From an uncultured Lachnospiraceae bacterium (GTDB taxonomy: Bacteria > Bacillota > Clostridia > Lachnospirales > Lachnospiraceae), in contig CALGGL010000053.1 in assembly GCA_937915975.1 (NCBI GenBank), positions 1 to 12,798 of the forward strand: DNA of 12,798 bases. Direction: 5' to 3'. The notes under the pieces are model-generated. The model had not been told where the DNA came from. It worked only from the letters and a program-made list of their open reading frames with translations, and searched no databases. The position numbers were made by a program, and so were the translations under genes. Below, piece after piece: positions 6,209 to 12,798 of this stretch; the stretch's first letter is position 1, and every line of letters begins with the position of its first letter.

Positions 6209-6230
6209 ATCAGATAATATTTTATCTGAT
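6209..6230 (+). promoter_or_regulatory. Perfect 9-bp hairpin/palindrome in the HD-GYP leader
   Basis: ATCAGATAA (6209-6217) and TTATCTGAT (6222-6230) pair perfectly around a four-base TATT loop. The stem ends two bases before the GGGAG ribosome binding site (6232-6236). It could be an RNA hairpin controlling translation or an operator for a dimeric regulator. Confidence 0.5.
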
Positions 6231-6245
6231 TGGGAGAATAGTATT

Positions 6246-8180
6246 ATGTTTAAAAAGCTGAATAATACAGTAATCAAACGTCTTGTAACTACCATATTAT
6301 TAATATTTGTTCTTATGTCGTTGATGCTTGTATATATTTTCACGTCTTTTTACAGAAGTTCGGTTGATAATATTATGGAGCTTGGTGTAAGTAATATGAA
6401 CAGTCAGGCTACCATGATTGAAAACTATATTAATAAGGGGTGGGATATACTCGTAGTAACGGCAGATACCGTTAATTATATGCTGGAAAATGATTTGAGT
6501 AATGAGTATATCATTTCTTTTCTAGAGGAAGAGACAAATAAAGTACAAAATGAGGTTGACAGTAACTTTACAGGGATATACGGATATATAGATGGTGAAT
6601 ACATAGATGGAAGCGGATGGATACCGCCGGAGGGTTATAAGCCAAAGGAACGTGTCTGGTATACTACTGCTTTAGAAGCCGATGGAAATGCTGTTATCGT
6701 TGCTCCGTATCTGGATGCACAGACTAATACAATTATGATATCCATAAGTGAGCTTTTGTCTGACGGAGAGAGCGTGCTTTCACTTGATATTGCATTAAAT
6801 GAGGTTCAAAGCATAACTAAGAGCATGACAATGAATGACAAGGGCTATGGTTTTATCATGGATAAGACAGGTCTTGTGGTGGCACATCTTGATGAAAATG
6901 AAAAAGGAAAGATATATCCGGAAAACGACGAGCAGCGGATAATGGTTGACAATATAATTAAAGGTGATAATGAACATTTCTCCATATCATTGGACGGAAA
7001 GCAAAGTACAGTGTTTTCCAAACAGATTGTTGATGATTGGTATGTTGTAATAGTTGCAGATAACACCAAGCTGCTTATGGAACTTCGTAAACAATTACTT
7101 ATTTGTATTCTTGTATCGACATTGGTATTTACGGTAATTGTTATATATGCAGCTGTTTTTGCAAGAAACATCGTAAGGTCACAGAGAAAAGAAAGAGAGA
7201 GTCGGGAGAAGCTTGACAGAGTCAACATGAATATAATCCGTTCTCTTGCATATACGATTGATGCCAAGGATCGTTATACCAGCGGTCATTCTCAAAGGGT
7301 AGCGGAATACTCTTTGGAAATTGCAAAAAGAATGAATAAATCGGATGAAGACCAAAAGATTATCTATTATGCGGGACTATTGCATGATGTGGGTAAGATA
7401 AGAGTACCGGAGGCCGTTATAAATAAGCCGGGTAAGCTGTCTGATGAGGAATTTGATCAAATAAGAATACATCCGGTCAGTGGTTATCATATACTTAAGG
7501 ATATACATGATGATGAGCGTATAGGTTATGGTGCAAAATATCATCACGAAAGATATGACGGTACAGGATATCCTAATGGACTTGCCGGAAAAAATATACC
7601 TGAGATAGCAAGGATAATTGGAGTGGCAGATGCATATGACGCTATGGCGAGTAACAGGAGCTATAGAAAAGCGCTTTCACAGGATATTGTAAGATCAGAG
7701 ATAGAAAAGGGTAAGGGCAGACAGTTTGACCCTGAAATTGCGGATATAATGCTCAAGATGATAGATGAGGATAAGGAGTATAAGATGTGTCAGGCGGAAA
7801 CACTTAAAAATGATATACTTGTCGTTGATGATGAATTGATGAATATAAAAATGGTTGAAAGGATTCTTAAGGATATTACATCGATAAATGTAGTACGGGC
7901 AACAAACAAAGAAGAAACCTTTGAAGCTTTGGAAAATAATGATATATCAGTTATTTTATTAGACTTAAAAATGCCGGATATTGACGGCTTTGAATTATTT
8001 AAGCTTATCAGGGAAAAGTACAGTATGCCTGTTGTTCTTATGACTGCAGACAGGAGTAATGAAACAGTTCAAATGATAAGTGAACTTGGTATAGATGATT
8101 ATCTTACAAAACCGCTAAATCCTTTTATAACCAGAGAAATTGTTTATGGAATTATAAAGTCCAAGAGAGATGACCTATAG
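6246..8180 (+). CDS. Membrane HD-GYP c-di-GMP phosphodiesterase with dCache sensor and C-terminal receiver
   Basis: This is a 644-residue protein. HD-GYP domains hydrolyse cyclic di-GMP. A membrane segment at about 11-34 and a second at about 284-307 flank an extracellular dCache-like sensor ([51 protein letters not shown]). The HD-GYP domain (about 325-510) has HDVGK at 380-384 and [11 protein letters not shown] at 433-443. A receiver domain (about 522-640) has DD at 528-529, phospho-acceptor D573, T600 and K622. The ATG at 6246 is chosen because GGGAG lies nine bases upstream and a leader hairpin precedes it. In-frame starts at 6174 (GTG) and 6189 (ATG) would encode the hairpin and lack ribosome binding sites. 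A receiver after, rather than before, HD-GYP is less usual. The next gene, a hybrid kinase with HPt, is the likely phospho-donor. Confidence 0.93.
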   Translation: MFKKLNNTVIKRLVTTILLIFVLMSLMLVYIFTSFYRSSVDNIMELGVSNMNSQATMIENYINKGWDILVVTADTVNYMLENDLSNEYIISFLEEETNKVQNEVDSNFTGIYGYIDGEYIDGSGWIPPEGYKPKERVWYTTALEADGNAVIVAPYLDAQTNTIMISISELLSDGESVLSLDIALNEVQSITKSMTMNDKGYGFIMDKTGLVVAHLDENEKGKIYPENDEQRIMVDNIIKGDNEHFSISLDGKQSTVFSKQIVDDWYVVIVADNTKLLMELRKQLLICILVSTLVFTVIVIYAAVFARNIVRSQRKERESREKLDRVNMNIIRSLAYTIDAKDRYTSGHSQRVAEYSLEIAKRMNKSDEDQKIIYYAGLLHDVGKIRVPEAVINKPGKLSDEEFDQIRIHPVSGYHILKDIHDDERIGYGAKYHHERYDGTGYPNGLAGKNIPEIARIIGVADAYDAMASNRSYRKALSQDIVRSEIEKGKGRQFDPEIADIMLKMIDEDKEYKMCQAETLKNDILVVDDELMNIKMVERILKDITSINVVRATNKEETFEALENNDISVILLDLKMPDIDGFELFKLIREKYSMPVVLMTADRSNETVQMISELGIDDYLTKPLNPFITREIVYGIIKSKRDDL

Positions 8181-8199
8181 GGAAAAATGGGGGATTGGT

Positions 8200-10344
8200 A
8201 TGTGGAAACGAATTGTAAACAAAATGTTTCATGAGGATTTGGACATACAGCACAGACTGCTTAATCTTATCTTAAGTGCAGCGTTTATCGGAGGAGTTTG
8301 CTCTTTAATTATTACTATAGTTATCGGGGGATATTCCAGTGCTGCCGTAACTGCTGTACTTCTTATTGTAGTACTTATTTCATTATATTTATCAGTGATA
8401 CGTAATCGTATAACGGCTGCTGCGGTTCTTATAACGGGAATGGCCAATCTGTTCATTTTCCCATGGATGTACTTTAATTCCGGAGGCATGTACAGCGGAA
8501 TGCCTATATGGTTTGTACTCGGACTTATATTTACATGGCTGACACTTAAAGGACGTATATGCTATGTGATGTATTCATTAAATCTAATAGCGTTAATAGG
8601 CTCAATATTGGTAGGAGAAAATCATCCCGAATGGTTTAAACCTATGCCGGAAGGCTTTATGAAGGGTGATATAATTCAAACAATTATTGCGGTATCTGCT
8701 ATAATCGGAATCATTTTCAAATATCAGACACATGTATATGAGAAGCAGAGAATGAAGATATTGGAACAGGATGAGCAGTTGCATATCGCAAATGATGCCA
8801 AGAGCCAGTTCCTTGCCAATATGTCACACGAGATAAGAACTCCTATCAACGGAATAATCGGTATGAATAGTCTAATTCTTGAGGAATTGGATAAAGGAAA
8901 AACAGATAATATTGCAGAATATGCAAATAATGTCAATAGTGCAAGCCAAATGCTTCTTTCGATTATTAATGATATATTGGATATATCCAAGATTGAATCC
9001 GGTAAGATGGAGCTTGTTCTCGTGGAATATGAGGTATTTTCTGTTTTAAATGACTGTTACAATATGGCATTGACAAGAGCCGCTGAAAAAGGGCTTGAGC
9101 TTGCGATGGATATTGACAGCAGGATTCCTTCTGTATTGTATGGAGACGAGGTGCGGATAAGACAGATAATCAATAATTTTCTTTCCAATGCTGTAAAATA
9201 TACCCGTGCCGGTAAGGTAACGCTGAGGGTAAAAGAAAGCTTAAGAAAATCATTTATGTCTTATCTGGTTTTTGAGATTGAGGATACGGGAATCGGAATA
9301 CGTGAAGAAGATATAGACAAGTTGTTTTTGAACTTTACCCGACTTGACGAAAAGAGAAATCGTAATATAGAGGGAACAGGTCTTGGCCTTTCGCTTACAC
9401 AGAAGCTTGTAGATCTTATGGGAGGAGCTATACAGGTTGAGAGTACATATGGCAAAGGTTCCAAATTCACGGTTTCGATTAGTCAAAAAATAATAAATGA
9501 TGAACCGATTGGTGATTTTCAGAAAAAATATCGTGAATTTGTTAATCAGAAAAATGAGAATGAAAAGTCTGTTTATATTCCGGATGCCAAAATACTTGTT
9601 GTTGATGATGTGGATATGAATATACTCGTAGTAAAGGGTCTATTGAAGCGCACACATGCGTTGGTTGATTCGGCGATTAGTGGTGAAGAGTGCATTAAAA
9701 AAATATATGACAAACATTACGATATCATCTTCCTGGATCATATGATGCCTGAGATGGATGGTATAGAAACCTACAGTAAGATGAAGGAAAAAGGGGATCA
9801 TAAGAATGTCGATACTCCTGTTATAATTTTAACTGCCAATGCTATAGTAGGCGCTAAGGAAATTTATCTTGACAAGGGCTTTACGGATTATCTTTCCAAG
9901 CCCGTCAGATATAATGAGCTTATTGATATGCTTTGCAAATATCTGCCAAAGAATTTGATTAATGAGGAGGAAACAGAGGTAATGACAGAGAATAATATTG
10001 AATCAAGGTTCCCAATGCTTGATACAAAAACAGGTATGGGATACTGTATGAATGATGAGGAATTTTATACAGAAATGATACAGACCTATGTTAATGGTGA
10101 TAAGAGAGAGGCTTTGGCAGAAGCTATAGATAAAGAGGATTGGAAATTGTATGAAACTTATGTTCATGCCATAAAAAGCAATTCTCTTAATATCGGTGCG
10201 GTAACACTGTCTGAACATGCAAAGGCTCTTGAGTTTGCGGCAAAGGATGGTAATTATGAGTTCATCAGGGAAAAGCATGCAGAATTAATTAAAGAATATG
10301 CGGATATGATAGAAGGATTGAAGGAAGCATTGGATGTTGAATAA
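8200..10344 (+). CDS. Hybrid histidine kinase with receiver and HPt domains
   Basis: This is a 714-residue membrane kinase. Residues 24-175 contain about six hydrophobic segments in place of a periplasmic sensor or PAS domain. A short helix leads to the HisKA motif SHEIRTP with His210. The ATPase domain has N box [12 protein letters not shown] (324-335), G1 DTGIGI (362-367) and G2 GTGLGL (392-397). The receiver (about 462-585) has DD at 469-470, phospho-acceptor D513 ([11 protein letters not shown]) and K568. The HPt domain (about 605-714) has His656 in [12 protein letters not shown]. The ATG at 8200 is used because GGGGGA (8189-8194) lies five bases before it; an in-frame ATG at 8170 overlaps the HD-GYP gene and has only AAGAGAG ahead. 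The spacing means the two genes form one operon. The expected relay is H210 to D513 to H656, and then to the HD-GYP receiver D573. Confidence 0.94.
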   Translation: MWKRIVNKMFHEDLDIQHRLLNLILSAAFIGGVCSLIITIVIGGYSSAAVTAVLLIVVLISLYLSVIRNRITAAAVLITGMANLFIFPWMYFNSGGMYSGMPIWFVLGLIFTWLTLKGRICYVMYSLNLIALIGSILVGENHPEWFKPMPEGFMKGDIIQTIIAVSAIIGIIFKYQTHVYEKQRMKILEQDEQLHIANDAKSQFLANMSHEIRTPINGIIGMNSLILEELDKGKTDNIAEYANNVNSASQMLLSIINDILDISKIESGKMELVLVEYEVFSVLNDCYNMALTRAAEKGLELAMDIDSRIPSVLYGDEVRIRQIINNFLSNAVKYTRAGKVTLRVKESLRKSFMSYLVFEIEDTGIGIREEDIDKLFLNFTRLDEKRNRNIEGTGLGLSLTQKLVDLMGGAIQVESTYGKGSKFTVSISQKIINDEPIGDFQKKYREFVNQKNENEKSVYIPDAKILVVDDVDMNILVVKGLLKRTHALVDSAISGEECIKKIYDKHYDIIFLDHMMPEMDGIETYSKMKEKGDHKNVDTPVIILTANAIVGAKEIYLDKGFTDYLSKPVRYNELIDMLCKYLPKNLINEEETEVMTENNIESRFPMLDTKTGMGYCMNDEEFYTEMIQTYVNGDKREALAEAIDKEDWKLYETYVHAIKSNSLNIGAVTLSEHAKALEFAAKDGNYEFIREKHAELIKEYADMIEGLKEALDVE

Positions 10345-10385
10345 GGGTAAAGTTGTGCTACTGTTTTGAGATGTTTTTATTAGAT

Positions 10386-10416
10386 AGCCGGTTGGAGAAA
10401 TCTGACCGGCTTCTTT
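10386..10416 (+). terminator. Rho-independent terminator of the HD-GYP/hybrid kinase operon
   Basis: An 11-pair stem (AGCCGGTTGGA with TCTGACCGGCT, including two G-U pairs) closes on a GAAA tetraloop at 10397-10400. It is followed by TTCTTT. Confidence 0.85.
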
Positions 10417-10426
10417 ACATGCTGCC

Positions 10427-10453
10427 TTGAAAAACACCTTGATTTGTTATACT
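10427..10453 (+). promoter_or_regulatory. Weak candidate promoter for the flavoprotein gene
   Basis: TTGAAA (10427-10432) and TATACT (10448-10453) are 15 bases apart, shorter than ideal. TTATAC occurs twice, at 10447-10452 and 10459-10464, so the exact -10 is uncertain. Confidence 0.35.
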
Positions 10454-10508
10454 ATAAATTATACGAAAGGATAAGTTTAATAAGGCTTAGATTTGCAGGG
10501 AGAAAAAG

Positions 10509-11126
10509 ATGAAAGTATTAATTATTAACGGAAGTCCGAGAGTAAACGGAAACACAACCATTGCAGTTAATGAGATGGTAAAGGTATTTGAGGCAGAGGG
10601 TGTAGAAGCAGAGGTTGTTCAGATCGGAAATAAGGATGTGCGTGGATGTATAGCCTGTGGAACCTGCTTTAAGAAAGGACAATGCGTATTTGACGATGTG
10701 GTAAATGAGCTGGCGCCTAAGTTTGAGGAGGCAGACGGTCTTGTGGTAGCTTCACCGGTTTATTATGCTTCTGCAAATGCAACTTTGATTGCCTGTCTTG
10801 ACAGATTGTTTTACAGTACACATTTTGACAAGACTATGAAGGTTGGTGCAAGTGTTGTTGTTGCGAGACGTGGAGGTTTATCTGCAACCTTTGATGAGCT
10901 TAATAAGTATTTTACAATCTGTGGAATGCCTGTGGCATCAAGTCAGTATTGGAACAGCGTGCACGGCAGAGAACCGGGTCAGGCAAAAGAGGATGCAGAA
11001 GGTCTTCAGACAATGAGAGTTCTTGCGAAAAACATGACTTTTCTTATGAAGAGTATCGAGCTTGGAAAGGAAAAATACGGTTTGCCTGAAAAAGAAGAAT
11101 GGCAGCCGACACATTTTATAAGATAG
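10509..11126 (+). CDS. Flavodoxin-fold NAD(P)H-dependent oxidoreductase with iron-sulfur cysteine motif
   Basis: This is a 205-residue protein. The N-terminus MKVLIINGSPRVNGNTT is the FMN phosphate-binding loop of the NADPH-dependent FMN reductase/flavodoxin family. Cysteines 47, 50, 53 and 59 form CX2CX2CX5C, the compact pattern that binds a 4Fe-4S cluster in archaeal iron-sulfur flavoproteins. ASPVYYASANATLIACLDRL (81-100) is the usual FMN/dimer segment after strand 3. The gene probably reduces quinones, metals or other electron acceptors; the substrate is not evident. It follows the terminator of the signalling operon and is convergent with the LysR gene 38 bases away. No strong ribosome binding site is seen; the nearest purine run is CAGGGAGAAAAAG just before the ATG. 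The family is reliable and the cluster itself is inferred from cysteine spacing. Confidence 0.88.
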   Translation: MKVLIINGSPRVNGNTTIAVNEMVKVFEAEGVEAEVVQIGNKDVRGCIACGTCFKKGQCVFDDVVNELAPKFEEADGLVVASPVYYASANATLIACLDRLFYSTHFDKTMKVGASVVVARRGGLSATFDELNKYFTICGMPVASSQYWNSVHGREPGQAKEDAEGLQTMRVLAKNMTFLMKSIELGKEKYGLPEKEEWQPTHFIR

Positions 11127-11164
11127 AAGAGCCGAGTATGACAGCATAGAGGTAACGCATACTA

Positions 11165-12040
11165 TCAGGACAGAGCCTGGCGCATCTGATTTAAGAACCT
11201 CTCTGCTATTGGTGAAAATGCCTGATGTTTTTTCCATATCAGATACAGCTTGGTTTCAAGCTTAGGTGTAAGCGGGCGAAATACCAGTCCACTCTCCAAG
11301 GAGGTATTTACCAGCTTATCAAAGGTGAGAAGGTAGCCGAGATGTTCCTTTGCGAAAAGCGATGCATTATAGGATAGGCGGAAGGAGCCTTCGAGATGTA
11401 GCTTATCCATTTTGTCCTTAGCCCATCCTGGTATATCCTTTTCCCAACCTTGACCTGAACAAAATAATGGTAAACCGATAAGGTCATCCACACGGATGGC
11501 CTTTTTTTTCGCAAGGGCAGAGTCGGCGGGCATGACAACTCCCCAGATATCAGATTCGGGAAATACGAGAGATTCATATTTAGATGAATCAGGGGTTTCG
11601 GCAAGGACAGCGAAATCAAGCAAACCCTTATCAAGCTTTTCGGCAACCTGCTCCGTATCACCGCTGGTGATATGGTACCTGAGTCCGGGATAGCTTTTCT
11701 TAAATGTATTTATTTCCTTGACAAGAAGACTGATTTGATATGATTCTGCCAGGCCAAGGTAAAGGTCGCCTCCGGTAACATCATCAAGAGCGACAAATTC
11801 CTTTTCTATCTTATCCGCCATACTTACAAGGTCTTCTGCGCGGTTTTTGAGTAATATTCCCTCATCGGTAAGCTTGATGCTGAAGGAATGACGGGTAAAC
11901 AATTTCTTCCCAAGCTCATCCTCCAAAGCTTTCAACTGCTTTGAAAGTGTAGGTTGTGTGACATGCAGTATTTCTGCAGCGCGGGTCATATTTTCTTCTC
12001 TTGCTACGGCAAGAAAGTATCTTAGAGTTCGTATTTCCAT
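11165..12040 (-). CDS. LysR-type transcriptional regulator
   Basis: This is a complete 291-residue protein. The winged HTH is at residues 1-60 (MEIRTLRYFLAVAREENMTRAAEILHVTQPTLSKQLKALEDELGKKLFTR), followed by the linker helix. An effector-binding domain of the periplasmic-binding fold runs from about 90 to 290 (GDLYLGLAESYQI, LLDFAVLAETP, DIWGVVMPADSALA). On the - strand AGGAG lies nine bases before the ATG, which supports the start. It is divergent from an alpha/beta hydrolase gene, the classic layout for a LysR regulator and its target, and convergent with the flavoprotein gene. The effector cannot be deduced. The hydrolase and possibly the flavoprotein are the likely regulon. Confidence 0.93.
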   Translation of the reverse strand: MEIRTLRYFLAVAREENMTRAAEILHVTQPTLSKQLKALEDELGKKLFTRHSFSIKLTDEGILLKNRAEDLVSMADKIEKEFVALDDVTGGDLYLGLAESYQISLLVKEINTFKKSYPGLRYHITSGDTEQVAEKLDKGLLDFAVLAETPDSSKYESLVFPESDIWGVVMPADSALAKKKAIRVDDLIGLPLFCSGQGWEKDIPGWAKDKMDKLHLEGSFRLSYNASLFAKEHLGYLLTFDKLVNTSLESGLVFRPLTPKLETKLYLIWKKHQAFSPIAERFLNQMRQALS

Positions 12041-12074
12041 GAGGATTCTCCTGGTTAAGTAGTGTATATTTTAT

Positions 12075-12198
12075 AGCAGTGCACTCGAAATGCTACGCAT
12101 TTCTCGTTCTTCGGCATTCGCCGAATAAATATGTATATGCTGATGTGCTTTTGTGAGCAAGCTCCCATAGCACACAGCATAAACATATCTGCACTGCT
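12075..12198. ncRNA. Multi-hairpin element, possible structured RNA or palindromic repeat
   Basis: AGCAGTGCA (12075-12083) and TGCACTGCT (12190-12198) form a nine-pair closing stem. Inside are three hairpins in a row. The first is GAAATGC/GCATTTC (12087-12093 and 12097-12103) with a TAC loop. The second is TTCGGC/GCCGAA (12110-12115 and 12120-12125) with an ATTC loop. The third is a long arm, 12130-12148 against 12170-12187, with one mismatch and one bulged A and a further GAGC/GCTC at its tip. Almost every base of the 124-base element is paired or in a short loop. I do not recognise it as a known riboswitch or repeat. It could be an RNA, a cruciform-forming regulatory site, or a small transposon-like repeat. 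Strand cannot be decided from structure. Confidence 0.5.
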
Positions 12199-12207
12199 CA
12201 TTGCTAT

Positions 12208-12239
12208 ATGATATGCCTAAAAGGAATATCATGATATTC
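12208..12239. promoter_or_regulatory. Overlapping dyad and 16-bp palindrome, candidate operator
   Basis: ATGATATGCC (12208-12217) and GGAATATCAT (12223-12232) are inverted with one mismatch around TAAAA. Overlapping the second arm is a perfect palindrome, GAATATCATGATATTC (12224-12239). The repeated ATATCAT half-sites in a LysR/hydrolase spacer suggest a regulator site. Confidence 0.45.
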
Positions 12240-12335
12240 ATTATAACAATTAGCAAATAATTATACAAGATGTTATATTATGTAATGAAGTAATATATTA
12301 ATTTGATTTTTTATAACATATGGAGGTATATAATT

Positions 12336-12798
12336 ATGATGAAAACGGAAGAATTAAAATTGGTAACCGAATGGGATAAAACATTTCCAAAGAGTGATAA
12401 GGTAGAACATAGTAAGGTGACATTTGTAAATCATTTCGGTATTACATTGGCGGCTGATATGTATGTGCCGAAAAATGCAGAAGGAAAGCTTCCGGCGATT
12501 GCAGTTTCCGGTCCTTTTGGAGCTTGTAAGGAGCAATCATCCGGACTTTATGCGCAGACTATGGCAGAGCGAGGCTTCCTCACAATTGCATTTGATCCTT
12601 CCTTTACAGGTGAATCAGGTGGATTTCCACGTGCGATGCATTCTCCTGATATAGATGTGGAGGATTTTCAGGCTGCTGTAGATTTTCTCTCTGTTCAGGA
12701 CAATGTAGACCCTGAGCGTATAGGAATCATCGGTATCTGCGGCTGGGGTGGAATGGCATTGCAGACTGCATGTATAGATACAAGAATCAAGGCAACAG
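12336..12798 (+). CDS. Alpha/beta hydrolase (dienelactone hydrolase-like), 3' end outside window
   Basis: The frame is open from the ATG at 12336 to the window end, giving 154 residues. GGAGG at 12322-12326 lies nine bases upstream; a second ATG follows at once at 12339. The sequence has the N-terminal hydrolase strands (VTFVNHFGITLAADMYVP), the oxyanion region LPAIAVSGPFGACKEQ (52-67), FDPSFTGESGG (86-96) and the region of the nucleophile elbow IIGICGWGGMALQTA (131-145). A Cys (C135) occupies the usual Ser nucleophile position, as in dienelactone hydrolases, and Trp replaces the small residue normally two positions later. The Asp and His of the triad would lie beyond the window. It is divergent from the LysR gene, so likely its target. 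The substrate is unknown. Confidence 0.87.
   Translation, partial: MMKTEELKLVTEWDKTFPKSDKVEHSKVTFVNHFGITLAADMYVPKNAEGKLPAIAVSGPFGACKEQSSGLYAQTMAERGFLTIAFDPSFTGESGGFPRAMHSPDIDVEDFQAAVDFLSVQDNVDPERIGIIGICGWGGMALQTACIDTRIKAT

Larger units (their letters stand above)
12041..12335. other. Divergent LysR/hydrolase spacer rich in dyads
   Basis: These 295 bases hold no plausible gene but much symmetry: the multi-hairpin element at 12075-12198, a dyad at 12208-12232 and a palindrome at 12224-12239. The last 95 bases are nearly pure AT up to the hydrolase ribosome binding site GGAGG (12322-12326). A TATAAA on the - strand (12075-12070) could be the LysR -10. Confidence 0.5.

Noticed and set aside
6174..6245. 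Earlier in-frame starts (GTG 6174, ATG 6189) for the HD-GYP gene
   Set aside because: Neither has a ribosome binding site, and both would place the leader hairpin inside the coding sequence, whereas ATG 6246 has GGGAG at good spacing.
6000..6245. A c-di-GMP riboswitch upstream of the HD-GYP operon
   Set aside because: None of the conserved GEMM-type core sequences are seen; the spacer is accounted for by promoters, LytTR repeats and a simple hairpin.
11135..11163. AGTATG/CATACT dyad as a shared terminator of the convergent flavoprotein and LysR genes
   Set aside because: It has only six pairs, a 17-base loop, little GC and no T tract on either strand.
1..12798. CRISPR arrays, tRNA or rRNA genes and complete insertion sequences
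   Set aside because: No regularly spaced repeats, cloverleaf sequences, rRNA blocks or transposase genes were found in the window.

Overview
The window looks like a low-to-moderate GC Clostridia chromosome, most likely Lachnospiraceae. This is inferred from the AGGAGG-type ribosome binding sites, AT-rich intergenic DNA, a GHKL/LytTR two-component pair, an HD-GYP c-di-GMP module and GAAA-loop terminators. No marker gene allows a firmer placement.

Positions 1-3900 are a mosaic of mobile and broken genes on the + strand. They hold the last third of a phage terminase large subunit with no portal gene after it, a complete class II Fic AMP-transferase, the 3' half of an NADP-dependent oxidoreductase that has lost its N-terminus, a one-gene HTH plus probable BECR/polyvalent-type nuclease fusion, and an in-frame fusion of a RhuM N-terminus to a GNAT acetyltransferase. 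The Fic gene sits within a set of TTTCCCTTAA sites that overlap its consensus promoter, its ribosome binding site and its 3' flank. The HTH fusion gene has two CGCA-N-TGCG sites bracketing its promoter. Both genes look autoregulated.

Positions 3925-10416 form a signalling island. On the - strand, a LytTR response regulator and a GHKL histidine kinase overlap by ATGA. The kinase is cut by an in-frame amber codon right after its G2 box, and the missing 31 C-terminal codons are still readable downstream. On the + strand, read divergently, lie a dCache-HD-GYP-REC phosphodiesterase and a hybrid histidine kinase with receiver and HPt domains, ending at a strong terminator. Between the two operons are two direct repeats of ATGAC(G/A)TTCGTCCC spaced 21 bp apart, the layout expected of a LytTR dimer site. 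The simplest model is that the LytTR regulator controls the HD-GYP/hybrid kinase operon, and that the hybrid kinase HPt phosphorylates the receiver on the HD-GYP protein.

Positions 10417-12798 hold an iron-sulfur flavoprotein-like FMN reductase (+), a LysR-type regulator (-) convergent to it, and the start of an alpha/beta hydrolase (+) divergent from the LysR gene. The 295-base LysR/hydrolase spacer contains a multi-hairpin element: a closing stem around three nested hairpins. It is followed by a second dyad and a 16-bp perfect palindrome. I do not recognise this element, and it is the best candidate here for an undescribed structured RNA or small palindromic repeat family.
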